64,000 bases of DNA, from positions 248,001-312,000 of the forward strand of contig NZ_SMFY01000003.1 of the NCBI RefSeq assembly GCF_004339465.1, given 5' to 3'. Both the position numbers and the translations under genes were made by a program. The stretch is from Ancylobacter aquaticus. Lineage in GTDB: Bacteria; Pseudomonadota; Alphaproteobacteria; Rhizobiales; Xanthobacteraceae. A model generated the notes under the pieces. That model ran no database searches and had not been told where the DNA came from. It saw only the letters and a list, made by a program, of their open reading frames with translations. Positions 17,027 through 26,145 of the stretch are shown piece by piece; the stretch's first letter is position 1, and the number at the start of each line of letters is the position of its first letter.

Positions 17027-19381
17027 ATGAACCGCGCCGCTCCGATTTCGATCAACGCCTTTCCCGCCAGCAAGCAGGAAGCCGCCTGGCGCGAGACGCT
17101 GGCCGACCTCGCTCTAGTGGCGCGGATGCCGAAGGATGCGGTGTTCCATTTCGGCGAGGTGTCGATCAAGAGGTCGCCGACCCAGGCCACCTTCGCCCTG
17201 CTGCGCTCGCGGGCGCAGGACCTTTCCCCGCTGGTCGATGCCGAGCCGCAGATCCTGATCGGCTTCGTCAATTATGGCCGTGGCCACCTCACCGATTCCG
17301 GCCGCCGCGCGGCGGAGTTCGCGGATGGCGATCTGTGGGTCTGCGATCCGACGACGCGGTTCTCGGTGCAGTTCCGCAATGATTTCGAGTTGCTGCTGCT
17401 GCGCCTGCCGCGCGAGCGGCTGGTGGGGCGCCTTGGTCGCGCCGCCAGCGTGCCGACGTTGGTGCTCGGCGAATCCATTTCCGCGCTCGCCGCCCGCCCC
17501 ATGATGCGTGCCCTAGCGGCCCATTTCGCGATGATGGAGGATGGCGACGTGATGGCGGCCGAGCCGGCCATCACCGAACTTGTCCTTTCCGCCCTGCTGG
17601 CCGAGGCCCGGCCGGAGGAAGACAACGCTACTCAGGTTCAGGCCGCCCATTTCGCCCGGGTGTGCGGGCAGATCGAAGCGCGGCTGCGGGAGCCGGACCT
17701 TTCGGTCGCCGACATCGCCAAGGCCGAGGGCCTGTCGGCACGTTACATCCAGCGCTTGTTCGAGGGGCAGGACCGTTCCTTCTCCGACTATGTGCGCCAT
17801 CGCCGGCTGGAACAGTGCCGGCTCGATCTGGTCAACCCCCAGCATGCCGACCGTTCCATCGCCGAGATTGGTTTTCGCTGGGGTTTTGGCGATCAGGCGC
17901 ATTTCAGCCGGGTGTTCAGTGCCGCCTACGCCATTTCGCCGCGCGACTACCGCAAAACCGCCGGCTCGACCGTCGCGACCCGTTGGACGCGCGGGCGCCC
18001 GATGCATTCGGGCTCGCGCCCGGTGCGACCCGGTCCGCACGCCGCCGCTCCCGCCACCCCGGACGCTGTCGGGCTGGACACGACCCCGCCGGATGTCGCC
18101 ACCCCTGCGTCTCCGGAGGCGGGTGCGCCCGGCGAACACTATCTGGCTGTGACGCGCGACACGGTGCATTGGGGCTATCTCTCCCGCACCATCCCGCCGG
18201 TGCTGCGCGTGCGCTCGGGCGCCCGTGTCACGGTCGAGACCCTGACCCAGCACGCCTCGGACGATCCGGAGCGGATGATCCAGGGCGATGCCGGCGCCGA
18301 GAGCGTGTTTCGCTGGACGCGCGATTTCAAGGCGGTGGACCGGCGCGGCGCCGGCCCGGTCAACGCCTCCATTTTCGGGCGCGGGGCTGGCGAGGGTTTT
18401 GGCGTGCACATCTGCACCGGGCCGATCTTCGTCCACGGCGCCGAGCCGGGCGACGTGCTGGAGGTGGAGATTCTCGATCTGCGCCCGCGCCCCTGCGCCA
18501 ACCCGGCCTATACGGGGCAGGCCTTCGGCTCCAATGCCGCGGCGGCCTGGGGCTTCCACCATGACGATATTCTCGACGAGCCGCGCAAACGCGAGGTGAT
18601 CACGGTCTACCGCACCGACGCGGCCGGCGAGAGCGGCTTCGCCGAGGCGATCTATTCCTTCCGCTGGGTGCCGCAGACCGACCCGTTCGGCGTGCTGCAC
18701 GAGACGATCGACTATCCCGGCGTGCCGGTGGACCATGCCCGCATCGAGAAGCGCGAGGGCGTGCTCAAGGGCGCCCGCATCCCGGTGCGCCCGCATTTCG
18801 GCTTCATCGCGGTCGCCCCGCGCGAGACCGACATCGTCGATTCCGTGCCGCCCGGCTATTTCGGCGGCAATATCGACAATTGGCGGGCGGGAAAGGGCGC
18901 GAGTGTCTATCTCCCGGTGGCGGTGCCGGGGGCGCTGCTCTCGCTCGGCGATCCGCATCTGGCGCAGGGCGATGGCGAGATCAGCGGCACGGCGCTGGAA
19001 TGCTCGCTGACCGGGCAGGTGCGCCTCGTCCTGCACAAGCGCGGCGAGACGGAGAAGGTGTTTCTCAACGGGTTGGCGGCACCGCTCATCGAGACGCCGG
19101 ATGCCTGGCTGCTGCACGGCTTCAGCTACACCAACTATCTCAGGGAACTGGGTCGCAACGCCCAGTCCGAAGTGTTCAAGCGCTCCTCGCTCAGCCGGGC
19201 GCTACGCAGCGCCTTTCGTGCCACCCGCAACTTCCTGATGGAACGCTACGGGCTGGACGAGGACGAGGCGATTTCGCTGATGTCGGTGGCGGTCGATTTC
19301 GGCGTCACCCAGGTCGCCGACGGAAATTGGGGCATTCATGCCAGGGTGTCGAAGGCGATCTTCGAGCCGCCGGGTGAGTAA
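17027..19381 (+). CDS. AraC-type regulator fused to an acetamidase/formamidase domain
   Basis: A 784-aa protein with two complete parts. Residues 1 to about 200 resemble the ligand-binding half of AraC/XylS regulators; residues about 207-310 are a double helix-turn-helix domain (LSVADIAKAEGLSARYIQRL and IAEIGFRWGFGDQAHFSRVF). A Pro/Ala-rich linker (about 311-368) leads to a full FmdA_AmdA domain to the C-terminus, with HICTGPIFVHGAEPGD, HFGFIAVAPRE, FGGNIDNWRA and AQGDGEISGTALE. The ATG at 17027 is preferred; earlier in-frame starts lie in the control region. It is divergent from the TRAP-GGT operon and probably regulates it. Confidence 0.85.
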   Translation: MNRAAPISINAFPASKQEAAWRETLADLALVARMPKDAVFHFGEVSIKRSPTQATFALLRSRAQDLSPLVDAEPQILIGFVNYGRGHLTDSGRRAAEFADGDLWVCDPTTRFSVQFRNDFELLLLRLPRERLVGRLGRAASVPTLVLGESISALAARPMMRALAAHFAMMEDGDVMAAEPAITELVLSALLAEARPEEDNATQVQAAHFARVCGQIEARLREPDLSVADIAKAEGLSARYIQRLFEGQDRSFSDYVRHRRLEQCRLDLVNPQHADRSIAEIGFRWGFGDQAHFSRVFSAAYAISPRDYRKTAGSTVATRWTRGRPMHSGSRPVRPGPHAAAPATPDAVGLDTTPPDVATPASPEAGAPGEHYLAVTRDTVHWGYLSRTIPPVLRVRSGARVTVETLTQHASDDPERMIQGDAGAESVFRWTRDFKAVDRRGAGPVNASIFGRGAGEGFGVHICTGPIFVHGAEPGDVLEVEILDLRPRPCANPAYTGQAFGSNAAAAWGFHHDDILDEPRKREVITVYRTDAAGESGFAEAIYSFRWVPQTDPFGVLHETIDYPGVPVDHARIEKREGVLKGARIPVRPHFGFIAVAPRETDIVDSVPPGYFGGNIDNWRAGKGASVYLPVAVPGALLSLGDPHLAQGDGEISGTALECSLTGQVRLVLHKRGETEKVFLNGLAAPLIETPDAWLLHGFSYTNYLRELGRNAQSEVFKRSSLSRALRSAFRATRNFLMERYGLDEDEAISLMSVAVDFGVTQVADGNWGIHARVSKAIFEPPGE

Positions 19382-19442
19382 CCGCACGATCCGAACATGT
19401 AGAGCGACCCGATCAGATTGAATCGATCCGGTCGGCGCGGTC

Positions 19443-19721
19443 TCAGCGCTGCCGCTCCTGCGCGCGAAAACTCGGCAGGGCGCGCAGGGCGAAGGAGGTG
19501 AGGTGCTCGGGGTCGCGCAGCCCGGACTTCGCCCCTTCGAGAATGGCGAAGGCCAGAAGGCTGCGAATTCCCTCGCCGATGACCAGCCGTTCGGACACTT
19601 GGCCGCATGCCCGGGCGAACACGGTGTCGAGCAGGGCGACGTCCTCGGGTTCATAGGCGGCCCCGGCGAGCGCGTCGACAAACTCGGTCGGGTTGACGGT
19701 TTCGGACATCTCGAAAGACAT
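19443..19721 (-). CDS. Small hypothetical protein
   Basis: A 92-aa acidic, mostly helical protein of no family I recognise. The start MSFEMSET is supported by GGGAGGAG eight bases upstream. It is convergent with the AraC-amidase fusion gene and 61 bases from its stop. Codon usage is like its neighbours, so I take it as a real gene, but no function can be suggested. Confidence 0.5.
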   Translation of the reverse strand: MSFEMSETVNPTEFVDALAGAAYEPEDVALLDTVFARACGQVSERLVIGEGIRSLLAFAILEGAKSGLRDPEHLTSFALRALPSFRAQERQR

Positions 19722-20112
19722 GCGCAGGCTCCTCCCATGGAGTTTTGCGAAAGCGCAACGAGAACCGCCCCGTGATCTCTCAGTCGCCAGCCTGCTTGTG
19801 TTCACCGACGATGACAAAGTGTAACATGCCCGGCGTAACGCCGGTGGGCCTGAGATACCTCTACGGACCGGCACTGCGATTACCGGCGCTATCGCAAGCC
19901 GCGCGCCGGCCGTTCGCGGCCTTGTCGGCTATCCTGTTTAAAGAACAGCGAAACCGGTTGACCGTCAGCGGCATGGGCTGAGGTGATGGGCGCGCGGGTC
20001 ACGGCATTCGGCAATCTGGCCCGCCGCTTTTGCCAAGAAATTGATCCGGGTCCGCACGCCAGCGGCGGGAGCGCTCCGAACGGGCGGTGATGCGCAGGGA
20101 GCGCCGGCCCGC
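19722..20112. other. 391-base intergenic region
   Basis: No convincing gene. It holds the ribosome site of the small protein, a tight hairpin CCGGCG-TAA-CGCCGG at 19830-19844, and sequence downstream of the NADH dehydrogenase gene. No clear promoter motif was found. Confidence 0.4.
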
Positions 20113-21456
20113 TCAGTTCGGCGGATGCAGGCTCCGCCCGTCCCGCTCCAGCTCGCCCACGGGCGGGGTCTCGACATCGCCGGTGATCAGCCGTGCCGCG
20201 CGCTGATAGGTGACATAGTTCCACAGCCAGGACGTCGCGACGGCGATGCGGTTGCGGGCGCCGACGAGGAAATAGACATGCACGAGGCCCCAGAATATCC
20301 AGCCAAGAAACCCCGTTAGTTCAAAGCGTCCCAGCTTCACCACGGCGGCGTTGCGCCCGATGGTGGCGAGGTCGCCGGCGTGTCGGTAGCGGAAGGTGGG
20401 GGACGGGCTGCCGGCCAGTCGCGCCTTGATAACCCGGGCGACGTGATCGCCCATCTGCTTGGCGGCGGGCCCGATACCGGGCACCGGCTTGCCCTCGCTG
20501 TCTACGATCGCGGCGGCATCGCCGATGACGAAGATGTCCGGATCGCCCGGCACGCTGAGATCGGGCTTGACGCAGCACCGCCCGGCGCGATCGGCGTCGG
20601 CGCCGAGCCATTGCGCCGCCGGCGAGGCGCGCACCCCGGCCGCCCAGATCTTGGTCGAAACGGACACGCTCTTGCCCCCTTCGAGCGTGACGTGGTCAGG
20701 CCCGATGTCGATGACCGGCCGACCCGTGAGCACCTCCACGCCCATCGCCTCAAGCCGTTCGCGCGCATGGGCGGACAACCGCGCCGGCAGCGCCGGAAGC
20801 AGCTGCTCGCCCGCCTCGATCAGCAGGATGCGCGCGGTGCGCGGATCGACGCGCTTGAAATCGGGGGCCAGAGCGTGACTGGAAATCTCGGCGATGGACC
20901 CGGCAAGTTCGACCCCCGTGGGACCTCCGCCAACGATGGCGAAGGTCAGTAGCCGTCTACGGGTCTCCGGATCGGAAGCGACCTCGGCTCGCTCGAAGGC
21001 CAGCAGGATACGCCGGCGCAACTGGGTGGCGTCCTCGATATCCTTCAGCCCCGGGGCGTAGCGCGCCCATTCCTCATGCCCGAAATAGGAGTGCGTCGCC
21101 CCCGTGGCCAGAACGAGGAAATCGAAGGCAAGCGGGCCTTCGCTGGTGAGCAATTCGCGGCGGTCGCGGTCCACGCCCTCCGCCCGCGCCATCAGCATGG
21201 TGATGTTGGTCTGGCGGGAGAGAATGTGACGGATCGGCCAGGCGATATCGGCCGGCGAGAGCGTGGCGGTGGCGACTTGATAGAGCAGCGGCTGGAAACA
21301 GTGATAATTATGCCGATCGATCAGCGTCACATTCACCGGCGCCCGGGCAAGCCCTCGCGCGGCCTGCAGCCCGCCGAAGCCGGCGCCGACAATGACCACA
21401 TGGGGGCGGGTGGAAGGCGGTGTCTCCGTCGCCTCGCGCTCTGTCACGCTGTCCAA
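20113..21456 (-). CDS. ndh: Type II NADH:quinone oxidoreductase (NDH-2)
   Basis: Single-subunit, non-proton-pumping NADH dehydrogenase of 447 aa that reduces quinone at the inner face of the membrane. The FAD motif VVIVGAGFGGLQAARGL is near residue 20 and the NADH motif FAIVGGGPTGVELAGS near residue 172. HNYHCFQPLLYQVAT and VFVIGDAA-like IFVIGDAAAI are characteristic of NDH-2. The C-terminal stretch FLGWIFWGLVHVYFLVG is the membrane-anchoring region. It is followed upstream on the same strand by a PQQ dehydrogenase that feeds the same quinone pool. Confidence 0.88.
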   Translation of the reverse strand: MDSVTEREATETPPSTRPHVVIVGAGFGGLQAARGLARAPVNVTLIDRHNYHCFQPLLYQVATATLSPADIAWPIRHILSRQTNITMLMARAEGVDRDRRELLTSEGPLAFDFLVLATGATHSYFGHEEWARYAPGLKDIEDATQLRRRILLAFERAEVASDPETRRRLLTFAIVGGGPTGVELAGSIAEISSHALAPDFKRVDPRTARILLIEAGEQLLPALPARLSAHARERLEAMGVEVLTGRPVIDIGPDHVTLEGGKSVSVSTKIWAAGVRASPAAQWLGADADRAGRCCVKPDLSVPGDPDIFVIGDAAAIVDSEGKPVPGIGPAAKQMGDHVARVIKARLAGSPSPTFRYRHAGDLATIGRNAAVVKLGRFELTGFLGWIFWGLVHVYFLVGARNRIAVATSWLWNYVTYQRAARLITGDVETPPVGELERDGRSLHPPN

Positions 21457-21582
21457 CTCCGTTTGGCGATCGTCTCTTCGCCCTGTTCGTCGCGGGGCGA
21501 GGCATTCGCTGGGCGTGATAGTTTCGCGCGCGCCGAATGATACCGTCGCACGGATTTGGCGGCAATACGAAGGGCCGGCCGG

Positions 21583-23925
21583 CTATCGCGGCGGCAGCGT
21601 ATAAGCGATCACATGGTCGCCGGCCCTGGTGCCGATCGAGCCGTGGCCGCCGGCCACCTGGACGACGAACTGGCGCCCGCCCGCCTCATAGCTCATCGGG
21701 GTCGCCTGGCCACCCGCCGGAAGGCGCTGCTGCCAGAGCTGGGTGCCGGTGGTGACATCATAGGCGCGGATATAGTCGTCGATGGTGGCGGCGAGGAAGG
21801 CGACGCCCGAGGCCGTGAGCAGCGGCCCGCCAATGCCGGGAACGCCCATCGGGATCGGCGGCAGAGGGAACGGTCCCGCGTCGCGGATGGTGCCGTTCCT
21901 GTGCATCCAGGCCTTGGCGCCGGTCCTGAGGTCCACTCCCGCGACAAGACCCCAGGGCGGCGCCTGGCACGGCAGGCCGAGCGGCGAGACGAAGGGCCCC
22001 ATCCGCACGCCGTATTCGCCGCCGGCGTTCACGTTCAGCCCCGCCTCACCGGCATTCACCTGCTCGTCGGCGTCGATGTCGTCCGAGGGTACCAATTGTG
22101 AGGTGAAGGCGAGATAGGTCGGCATGCCGAACAGAATCTGGCGCACCGGATCGACCGCCACCGAGCCCCAGTTGAAGGTGCCGAAATTGCCGGGATAGAC
22201 CAGAGTGCCCTCCAGCGAGGGCGGTGTGTAGCGGCCCTCATAGCGCATCTGGCGGAACATGATGCGACAGGCAAGCTGGTCCAGCAGGCTCGCGCCCCAC
22301 ATGTCGCTCTCGCGCAGCGGCGCAGGGGAGAAGCTCAGCGCCGAAACCGGCTGAGTCGGCGCCGTCCAGTCCCCTTCGATAGCGCCGCCCGGCGCGGGGA
22401 CCTCGCTGACCGGAAGAACCGGCGCGCCGCTGCGCCGGTCGAGAACATAAATGTCGCCCTGCTTGGTCGCCTGCACCAGCGCGGGCGTAGTGCCTTCGGC
22501 GGTTGTCAGGTCGATGAGTACCGGCTGGGCCGGTACGTCCATGTCCCAGAGGTCGTGATGCACGGTCTGGAACACCCAGCGCACCGCGCCGCTCGCAATG
22601 TCGAGCGCGACGACCGAGGAGGAAAAGCGTTCCACCGCCGAGCTGCGGTCCATTCCCAGCTGGTCGGGCGTGGCATTGCCGAGCGGGATGTAGACGAGGC
22701 CGAGGGACGGGTCGGCGCTGAACACCGACCAGCTATTGGGAGAGTTGGCGGTGTAGGTCTCGTCCGGGCCAAGCGGCGTGGTGCGGTCGGGATTGCCGGA
22801 ATCCCACGCCCACAGCAGGTCTCCGGTCATCGCGTCATAGGCGCGGATGACACCGGAGGGCGATTCCATATCGTAATTGTCGTTCACCGAGCCGCCGATG
22901 ATCAGGCGATCATTCACGATCGTCGGCGGCGAGGTGGAATAATAGAAGCCGCTCTTCTGGTGGGGCATATTGGCCCACAGATTCACCGTGCCCTTGTCGC
23001 CGAAGTCGGAGCAGGTCGCGCCGGTCAGGGCGTCGAGCGCGATCAGCCGTGCATCGGAGGTGGGCAGATAGACCCGCGCCGTGCAGGCCGGGGCTGCCGC
23101 CATGTCGGTTTCGATGACGCTGGCGTCGCGGTAGTAGGACAGGCCGCGGCAGGTCTGGTGCTGGCGGTTGGGGTCGAGCCCGTCATTTGCGTCGAAACGC
23201 CAGCGCTCCTCGCCGGTCTCGGCGTCGAGGGCGATGGCGATATGGTGCGGGGTGCACAGGTAGAGCAGCGCCCCGATCTTGAGCGGCGTGACCTGATAGG
23301 TGGTCTCGGCCACGTCGTCGGGGCCGCGCACATCGCCGGTGCGGTAGGTCCACGCCACCTCCATCTGGCCGACATTCTCCGGCGTCACCTGCGCCAGCGG
23401 CGTGTAGCGCTGGCCGGCGAGCGTGCGGCCGTAATGGTGCCATTCGCCGTCGGGCACGTTTCCGGCGGGGATCGTCGCCCCGTCCGTCTGCGCCTGCAGC
23501 CGCCCCTCAATGGCATGCGGATCGCGCAGCATCGCTGTGCCGGCGACACCGATGCAGACCAGAAGCGTAACAGCAAGGGCGATCCGCGCGCCGTCCCAGC
23601 GGCGCTGTCCGCCCAGCGCCCACGGGGTCAGCAGCCACAGGCCGAGCAGGACCACCAGCCCGCCGCGCGTTGCTAGCGGCCACCAGTCAAGCCCCGTCTC
23701 CCACAGCGCCCAGCCCAGCGTTGCGGCCAGCGCCCCGGCAAAGACGAGGCGTGCCGCCGGACGGGCCCGCCCGACCAGGGTCGCGCAGAGGAGAAGTGCG
23801 AGGCCGAGCGCTGCATAGAACCAACTGCCGCCAAGGCTCACCAGCCATAGTCCGCCGCCGGCGAGACAAAGCCCGACGAGCGCGATCAGTATGGCTGTGG
23901 CCACAGTGAGAGTTGGGAAGCGCAT
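21583..23925 (-). CDS. gcd: Membrane-bound PQQ-dependent dehydrogenase, glucose/quinate/shikimate type
   Basis: Quinoprotein of 780 aa, close to the length of E. coli Gcd. Residues 1 to about 140 form five hydrophobic segments that bind ubiquinone; the rest is an eight-bladed propeller facing the periplasm. Typical sequence includes GEWHHYGRTLAGQRYTPL, VDLTTAEG-type and QPVLIDL near the middle, and GTRAGDHVIAYTLP at the C-terminus. The ATG at 23925 gives the usual short N-terminus before the first helix. PQQ biosynthesis genes are not in the window. Glucose is the best-known substrate of this family but quinate cannot be excluded. Confidence 0.85.
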   Translation of the reverse strand: MRFPTLTVATAILIALVGLCLAGGGLWLVSLGGSWFYAALGLALLLCATLVGRARPAARLVFAGALAATLGWALWETGLDWWPLATRGGLVVLLGLWLLTPWALGGQRRWDGARIALAVTLLVCIGVAGTAMLRDPHAIEGRLQAQTDGATIPAGNVPDGEWHHYGRTLAGQRYTPLAQVTPENVGQMEVAWTYRTGDVRGPDDVAETTYQVTPLKIGALLYLCTPHHIAIALDAETGEERWRFDANDGLDPNRQHQTCRGLSYYRDASVIETDMAAAPACTARVYLPTSDARLIALDALTGATCSDFGDKGTVNLWANMPHQKSGFYYSTSPPTIVNDRLIIGGSVNDNYDMESPSGVIRAYDAMTGDLLWAWDSGNPDRTTPLGPDETYTANSPNSWSVFSADPSLGLVYIPLGNATPDQLGMDRSSAVERFSSSVVALDIASGAVRWVFQTVHHDLWDMDVPAQPVLIDLTTAEGTTPALVQATKQGDIYVLDRRSGAPVLPVSEVPAPGGAIEGDWTAPTQPVSALSFSPAPLRESDMWGASLLDQLACRIMFRQMRYEGRYTPPSLEGTLVYPGNFGTFNWGSVAVDPVRQILFGMPTYLAFTSQLVPSDDIDADEQVNAGEAGLNVNAGGEYGVRMGPFVSPLGLPCQAPPWGLVAGVDLRTGAKAWMHRNGTIRDAGPFPLPPIPMGVPGIGGPLLTASGVAFLAATIDDYIRAYDVTTGTQLWQQRLPAGGQATPMSYEAGGRQFVVQVAGGHGSIGTRAGDHVIAYTLPPR

Positions 23926-24282
23926 GAAGCCAGCCTTTAGGTCCAGAGATACGGTGCGTGGCGCCCGACCCGGGACATAAAGACTGGCCGGAACCATCGC
24001 TCATCACGAAGGACTCGGCCCGAGGGAAGCCTGCGCGTGCGTTGGACTAACCGGCCGGCGGGCGATGCGTTCCCTTTCAGAGGCGCAAAGGGGGCGTGGC
24101 CTCGCGTCATACCCTCCGGCGCACAGCCGGATGACGGAGTTACCGCGACGGCGCGGGCGGGTTTGCTCAGGTTACTGCGGGTGTGGGGTGTCGTTTATTA
24201 GCCGGCGCGGGACCGAAGCCCGCGCCGGGATATCCAGCACAGAACAAGCCGCCTGTCCGCGTCTGCGGCGGCAACTGCCGCG
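23926..24282. other. 357-base intergenic region
   Basis: No convincing gene. It should contain the promoter of the PQQ dehydrogenase on the minus strand, but no clear consensus is visible. Near the other end lies the 10-bp stem hairpin at 24202-24228. Confidence 0.4.
24202..24228 (-). terminator. Strong hairpin downstream of the YciE-like gene
   Basis: CCGGCGCGGG (24202-24211) pairs perfectly with CCCGCGCCGG (24219-24228) around a 7-base loop. On the minus strand it lies 55 bases past the stop of the ferritin-like gene and is followed by TAATAAA rather than a T run, so terminator function is likely but not certain. Confidence 0.45.
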
Positions 24283-24780
24283 TCACGCCGCCTTGAGCGC
24301 CTTCTGGTTGGCGACCTGGTCGGCCAGCTTGGTGAGGGCGTCGTCGGTCATCGACTCTTCCTTCAGCGTGGCGTCCAGCAGCTTGACGGCGTCTTTCATG
24401 CCGAGAACCTGCGCCCAGCGCTTCAGCGTGCCGTAGCGGGCTATTTCATAGTGCTCCACCGCCTGCGCCGCAGCGGTGAGGCCGGCGTCGAGAGCGGGCT
24501 GGCCCTTGAATTCTTCGAGGATTTCCTCGCCCTCTTCAAGAATGCCCTCGATGGCGGCGCAGGTCTTGCCCTGCGGGCGCTTGCCGATGAGCTCGAACAC
24601 CTGCTGCAGGCGCTCGATCTGGCCTTCTGTTTCGTCGCGGTGCTTCTCGAAGGCCGCCTTGAGTTCCGGCGACTGTGCGCCGCGCGCCATTTTCGGCAGC
24701 GCCTTCAGGATCTTGCGCTCGGCGTAATAGATATCTTTCAGCGTTTCGTGAAACAGCGTTTCGAGGTTTTTCTCGGCCAT
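24283..24780 (-). CDS. Ferritin-like domain protein, YciE/DUF892 family
   Basis: Protein of 165 aa forming a ferritin-like four-helix bundle. It begins LETLFHETLKDIYYAERKILKAL, the hallmark of the YciE family, and carries further metal-ligand glutamates/histidines in FEKHRDETEGQIERL and VEHYEIARYG. The start MAEKNLE has GGAGAG seven bases upstream. Members are induced by stress in many bacteria, which matches the stress genes next to it, but the catalytic role is not established. Confidence 0.85.
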   Translation of the reverse strand: MAEKNLETLFHETLKDIYYAERKILKALPKMARGAQSPELKAAFEKHRDETEGQIERLQQVFELIGKRPQGKTCAAIEGILEEGEEILEEFKGQPALDAGLTAAAQAVEHYEIARYGTLKRWAQVLGMKDAVKLLDATLKEESMTDDALTKLADQVANQKALKAA

Positions 24781-24883
24781 TGTCGCTCTCCATTGCGTGA
24801 TGTCCCAAGCCTGCGCGGACAACCGCGCGCACCGCGCTTCGTTCCCGCCTTCGGGGTCGGCTTTTCACGCTGCGGGCGCCAAC

Positions 24884-24913
24884 TGATCCGCCTGCCGCGG
24901 CGGGCCGTACCCG
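24884..24913 (+). promoter_or_regulatory. RpoE/ECF11-type promoter of the DUF2177 gene
   Basis: TGATCC at 24884-24889 is followed after exactly 18 bases by TACCCG (24908-24913). The same TGATCC-N18-TA layout occurs at the two promoters of the rpoE-chrR divergent region. Transcription would begin near 24920, about 28 bases before the start codon. Confidence 0.6.
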
Positions 24914-24947
24914 GTTGCATCACCCGATCGCTCCAGGGGGCGCGCAC

Positions 24948-25349
24948 ATGCAGTTCATCGTCGCTTACGCATCGACAGGGCTTGTCTTCCTCGCGCTTGA
25001 CGCGCTCTGGCTGGGCTTCATGTCGAGCCGGGTCTACCGGCCGCTGATCGGCGAATTGATGGCCGAGCAGCCGAACTGGCCGCCGGCCGTTCTGTTCTAT
25101 GTGCTCTACATTGCCGGCGTGGTGGTGTTCGCGGTGCAGCCCGCGCTGGCCTCGGGCCGCTGGACCACGGCGCTGGCGCTCGGCGCTTTCCTCGGCCTGG
25201 TGGCTTACGGCACCTACGACCTCACCAACCATGCGACGCTGCGCAACTGGCCGGCGGCAATGACGGCGATCGATCTCGCCTGGGGAACGCTGCTCACCGC
25301 CCTCGCCACCACGGCCGGTATGCTGATCACCCGCGCCGTTATCGACTAG
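24948..25349 (+). CDS. DUF2177 family membrane protein
   Basis: Small inner-membrane protein of 133 aa with four hydrophobic helices and the family motifs LALDALWLG near residue 15 and GLVAYGTYDLTNHATLRNWP near residue 85. The ATG at 24948 begins the first helix and follows a GGGGG ribosome site; an in-frame upstream ATG would overlap the promoter region. DUF2177 genes recur with RpoE-controlled membrane-stress genes. Its 3' end overlaps the convergent DUF1295 gene by 11 bases. Confidence 0.85.
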   Translation: MQFIVAYASTGLVFLALDALWLGFMSSRVYRPLIGELMAEQPNWPPAVLFYVLYIAGVVVFAVQPALASGRWTTALALGAFLGLVAYGTYDLTNHATLRNWPAAMTAIDLAWGTLLTALATTAGMLITRAVID

Positions 25350-26145
25350 GCGAGCGGCGGGGCCAGCCGGGCCAGAAGGCGTTGACGCGGTGTTGGTAGG
25401 CTCGAAATGCCTCGCCCCGGGATCGCAGCATGTGCGCTTCCGTCGGGGGGATGCCGGACGCATGGACCAGCAGCACATACATCAGCGCGGGTGCGAGAAA
25501 GGCCGCGAAGCCCGGGAGATAGCTAAGGGACAGCGCGATGGCGGGATAGGCCATCCACCCAAGCCACTCGAAGAAGTAATTCGGGTGACGCGTCATTCCC
25601 CATAGCCCGGCGGCGCACACCCGACCGTGATTTTCCGGGTCGCTGCGAAAGCGCGCCAATTGCCGGTCGGCGATGGCCGCGCCTGCGACGGCGGCCAGGA
25701 ACAGCGCGGCGCCGAGTCCATCGCCCGCCCGCCAGAAGGGCAGGGGATTGTGCGCCGCCGCTGCGACGGCCACTGCCAGAGCAAGCCCGGCCAGAGCCTG
25801 GACCTGCAGGAACAGGAAAAGCCTTTTTGAAGCCGCCGCGCCCCATTGCCGGCGCAGGTCGGCATAGCGCAGATCGTCATGGCCGCGCAGCGTACGCCCA
25901 AGGATATGTGTGCCGAGCCGTGCCGACCAGAGCGCGACCAGCACTGCCACCAGAAGCTGGCGCGGCGCCCAGGGATCGCCGCCAAGCGGCATCAGCGCGG
26001 CGACTACGCCGGCGGCCCCGGTAGCATAGGACCACACCGTGTCCACCCAGCCATGATTGCCGCTGCGCTCGGCCGCCCACCACGCCGCCGCCATGGCAAG
26101 GCTGAGGCCGAGGGCGAGCGCGGCGAAGGGCGTGAGCAGCGTCAC
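25339..26145 (-). CDS. DUF1295 (steroid 5-alpha-reductase-like) membrane protein
   Basis: Integral membrane protein of 268 aa with six or seven helices. The C-terminal part carries the 5-alpha-reductase/methyltransferase-fold signature GLWGMTRHPNYFFEWLGW near residue 178 and EAHMLRSRGEAFRAYQ near the end. Family members reduce double bonds or bind NADPH at the membrane. It overlaps the esterase gene by four bases and is the last gene of the rpoE-chrR operon, so a role in lipid modification under oxidative stress is plausible. Confidence 0.82.
   Translation of the reverse strand: MTLLTPFAALALGLSLAMAAAWWAAERSGNHGWVDTVWSYATGAAGVVAALMPLGGDPWAPRQLLVAVLVALWSARLGTHILGRTLRGHDDLRYADLRRQWGAAASKRLFLFLQVQALAGLALAVAVAAAAHNPLPFWRAGDGLGAALFLAAVAGAAIADRQLARFRSDPENHGRVCAAGLWGMTRHPNYFFEWLGWMAYPAIALSLSYLPGFAAFLAPALMYVLLVHASGIPPTEAHMLRSRGEAFRAYQHRVNAFWPGWPRRSPSR

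Noticed and set aside
24810-24850. GGAAC on the minus strand upstream of the YciE-like gene as an EcfG general-stress promoter
   Set aside because: The only GGTT candidate for the -10 lies 14 bases away, shorter than the usual 16-17, so the match is not convincing.
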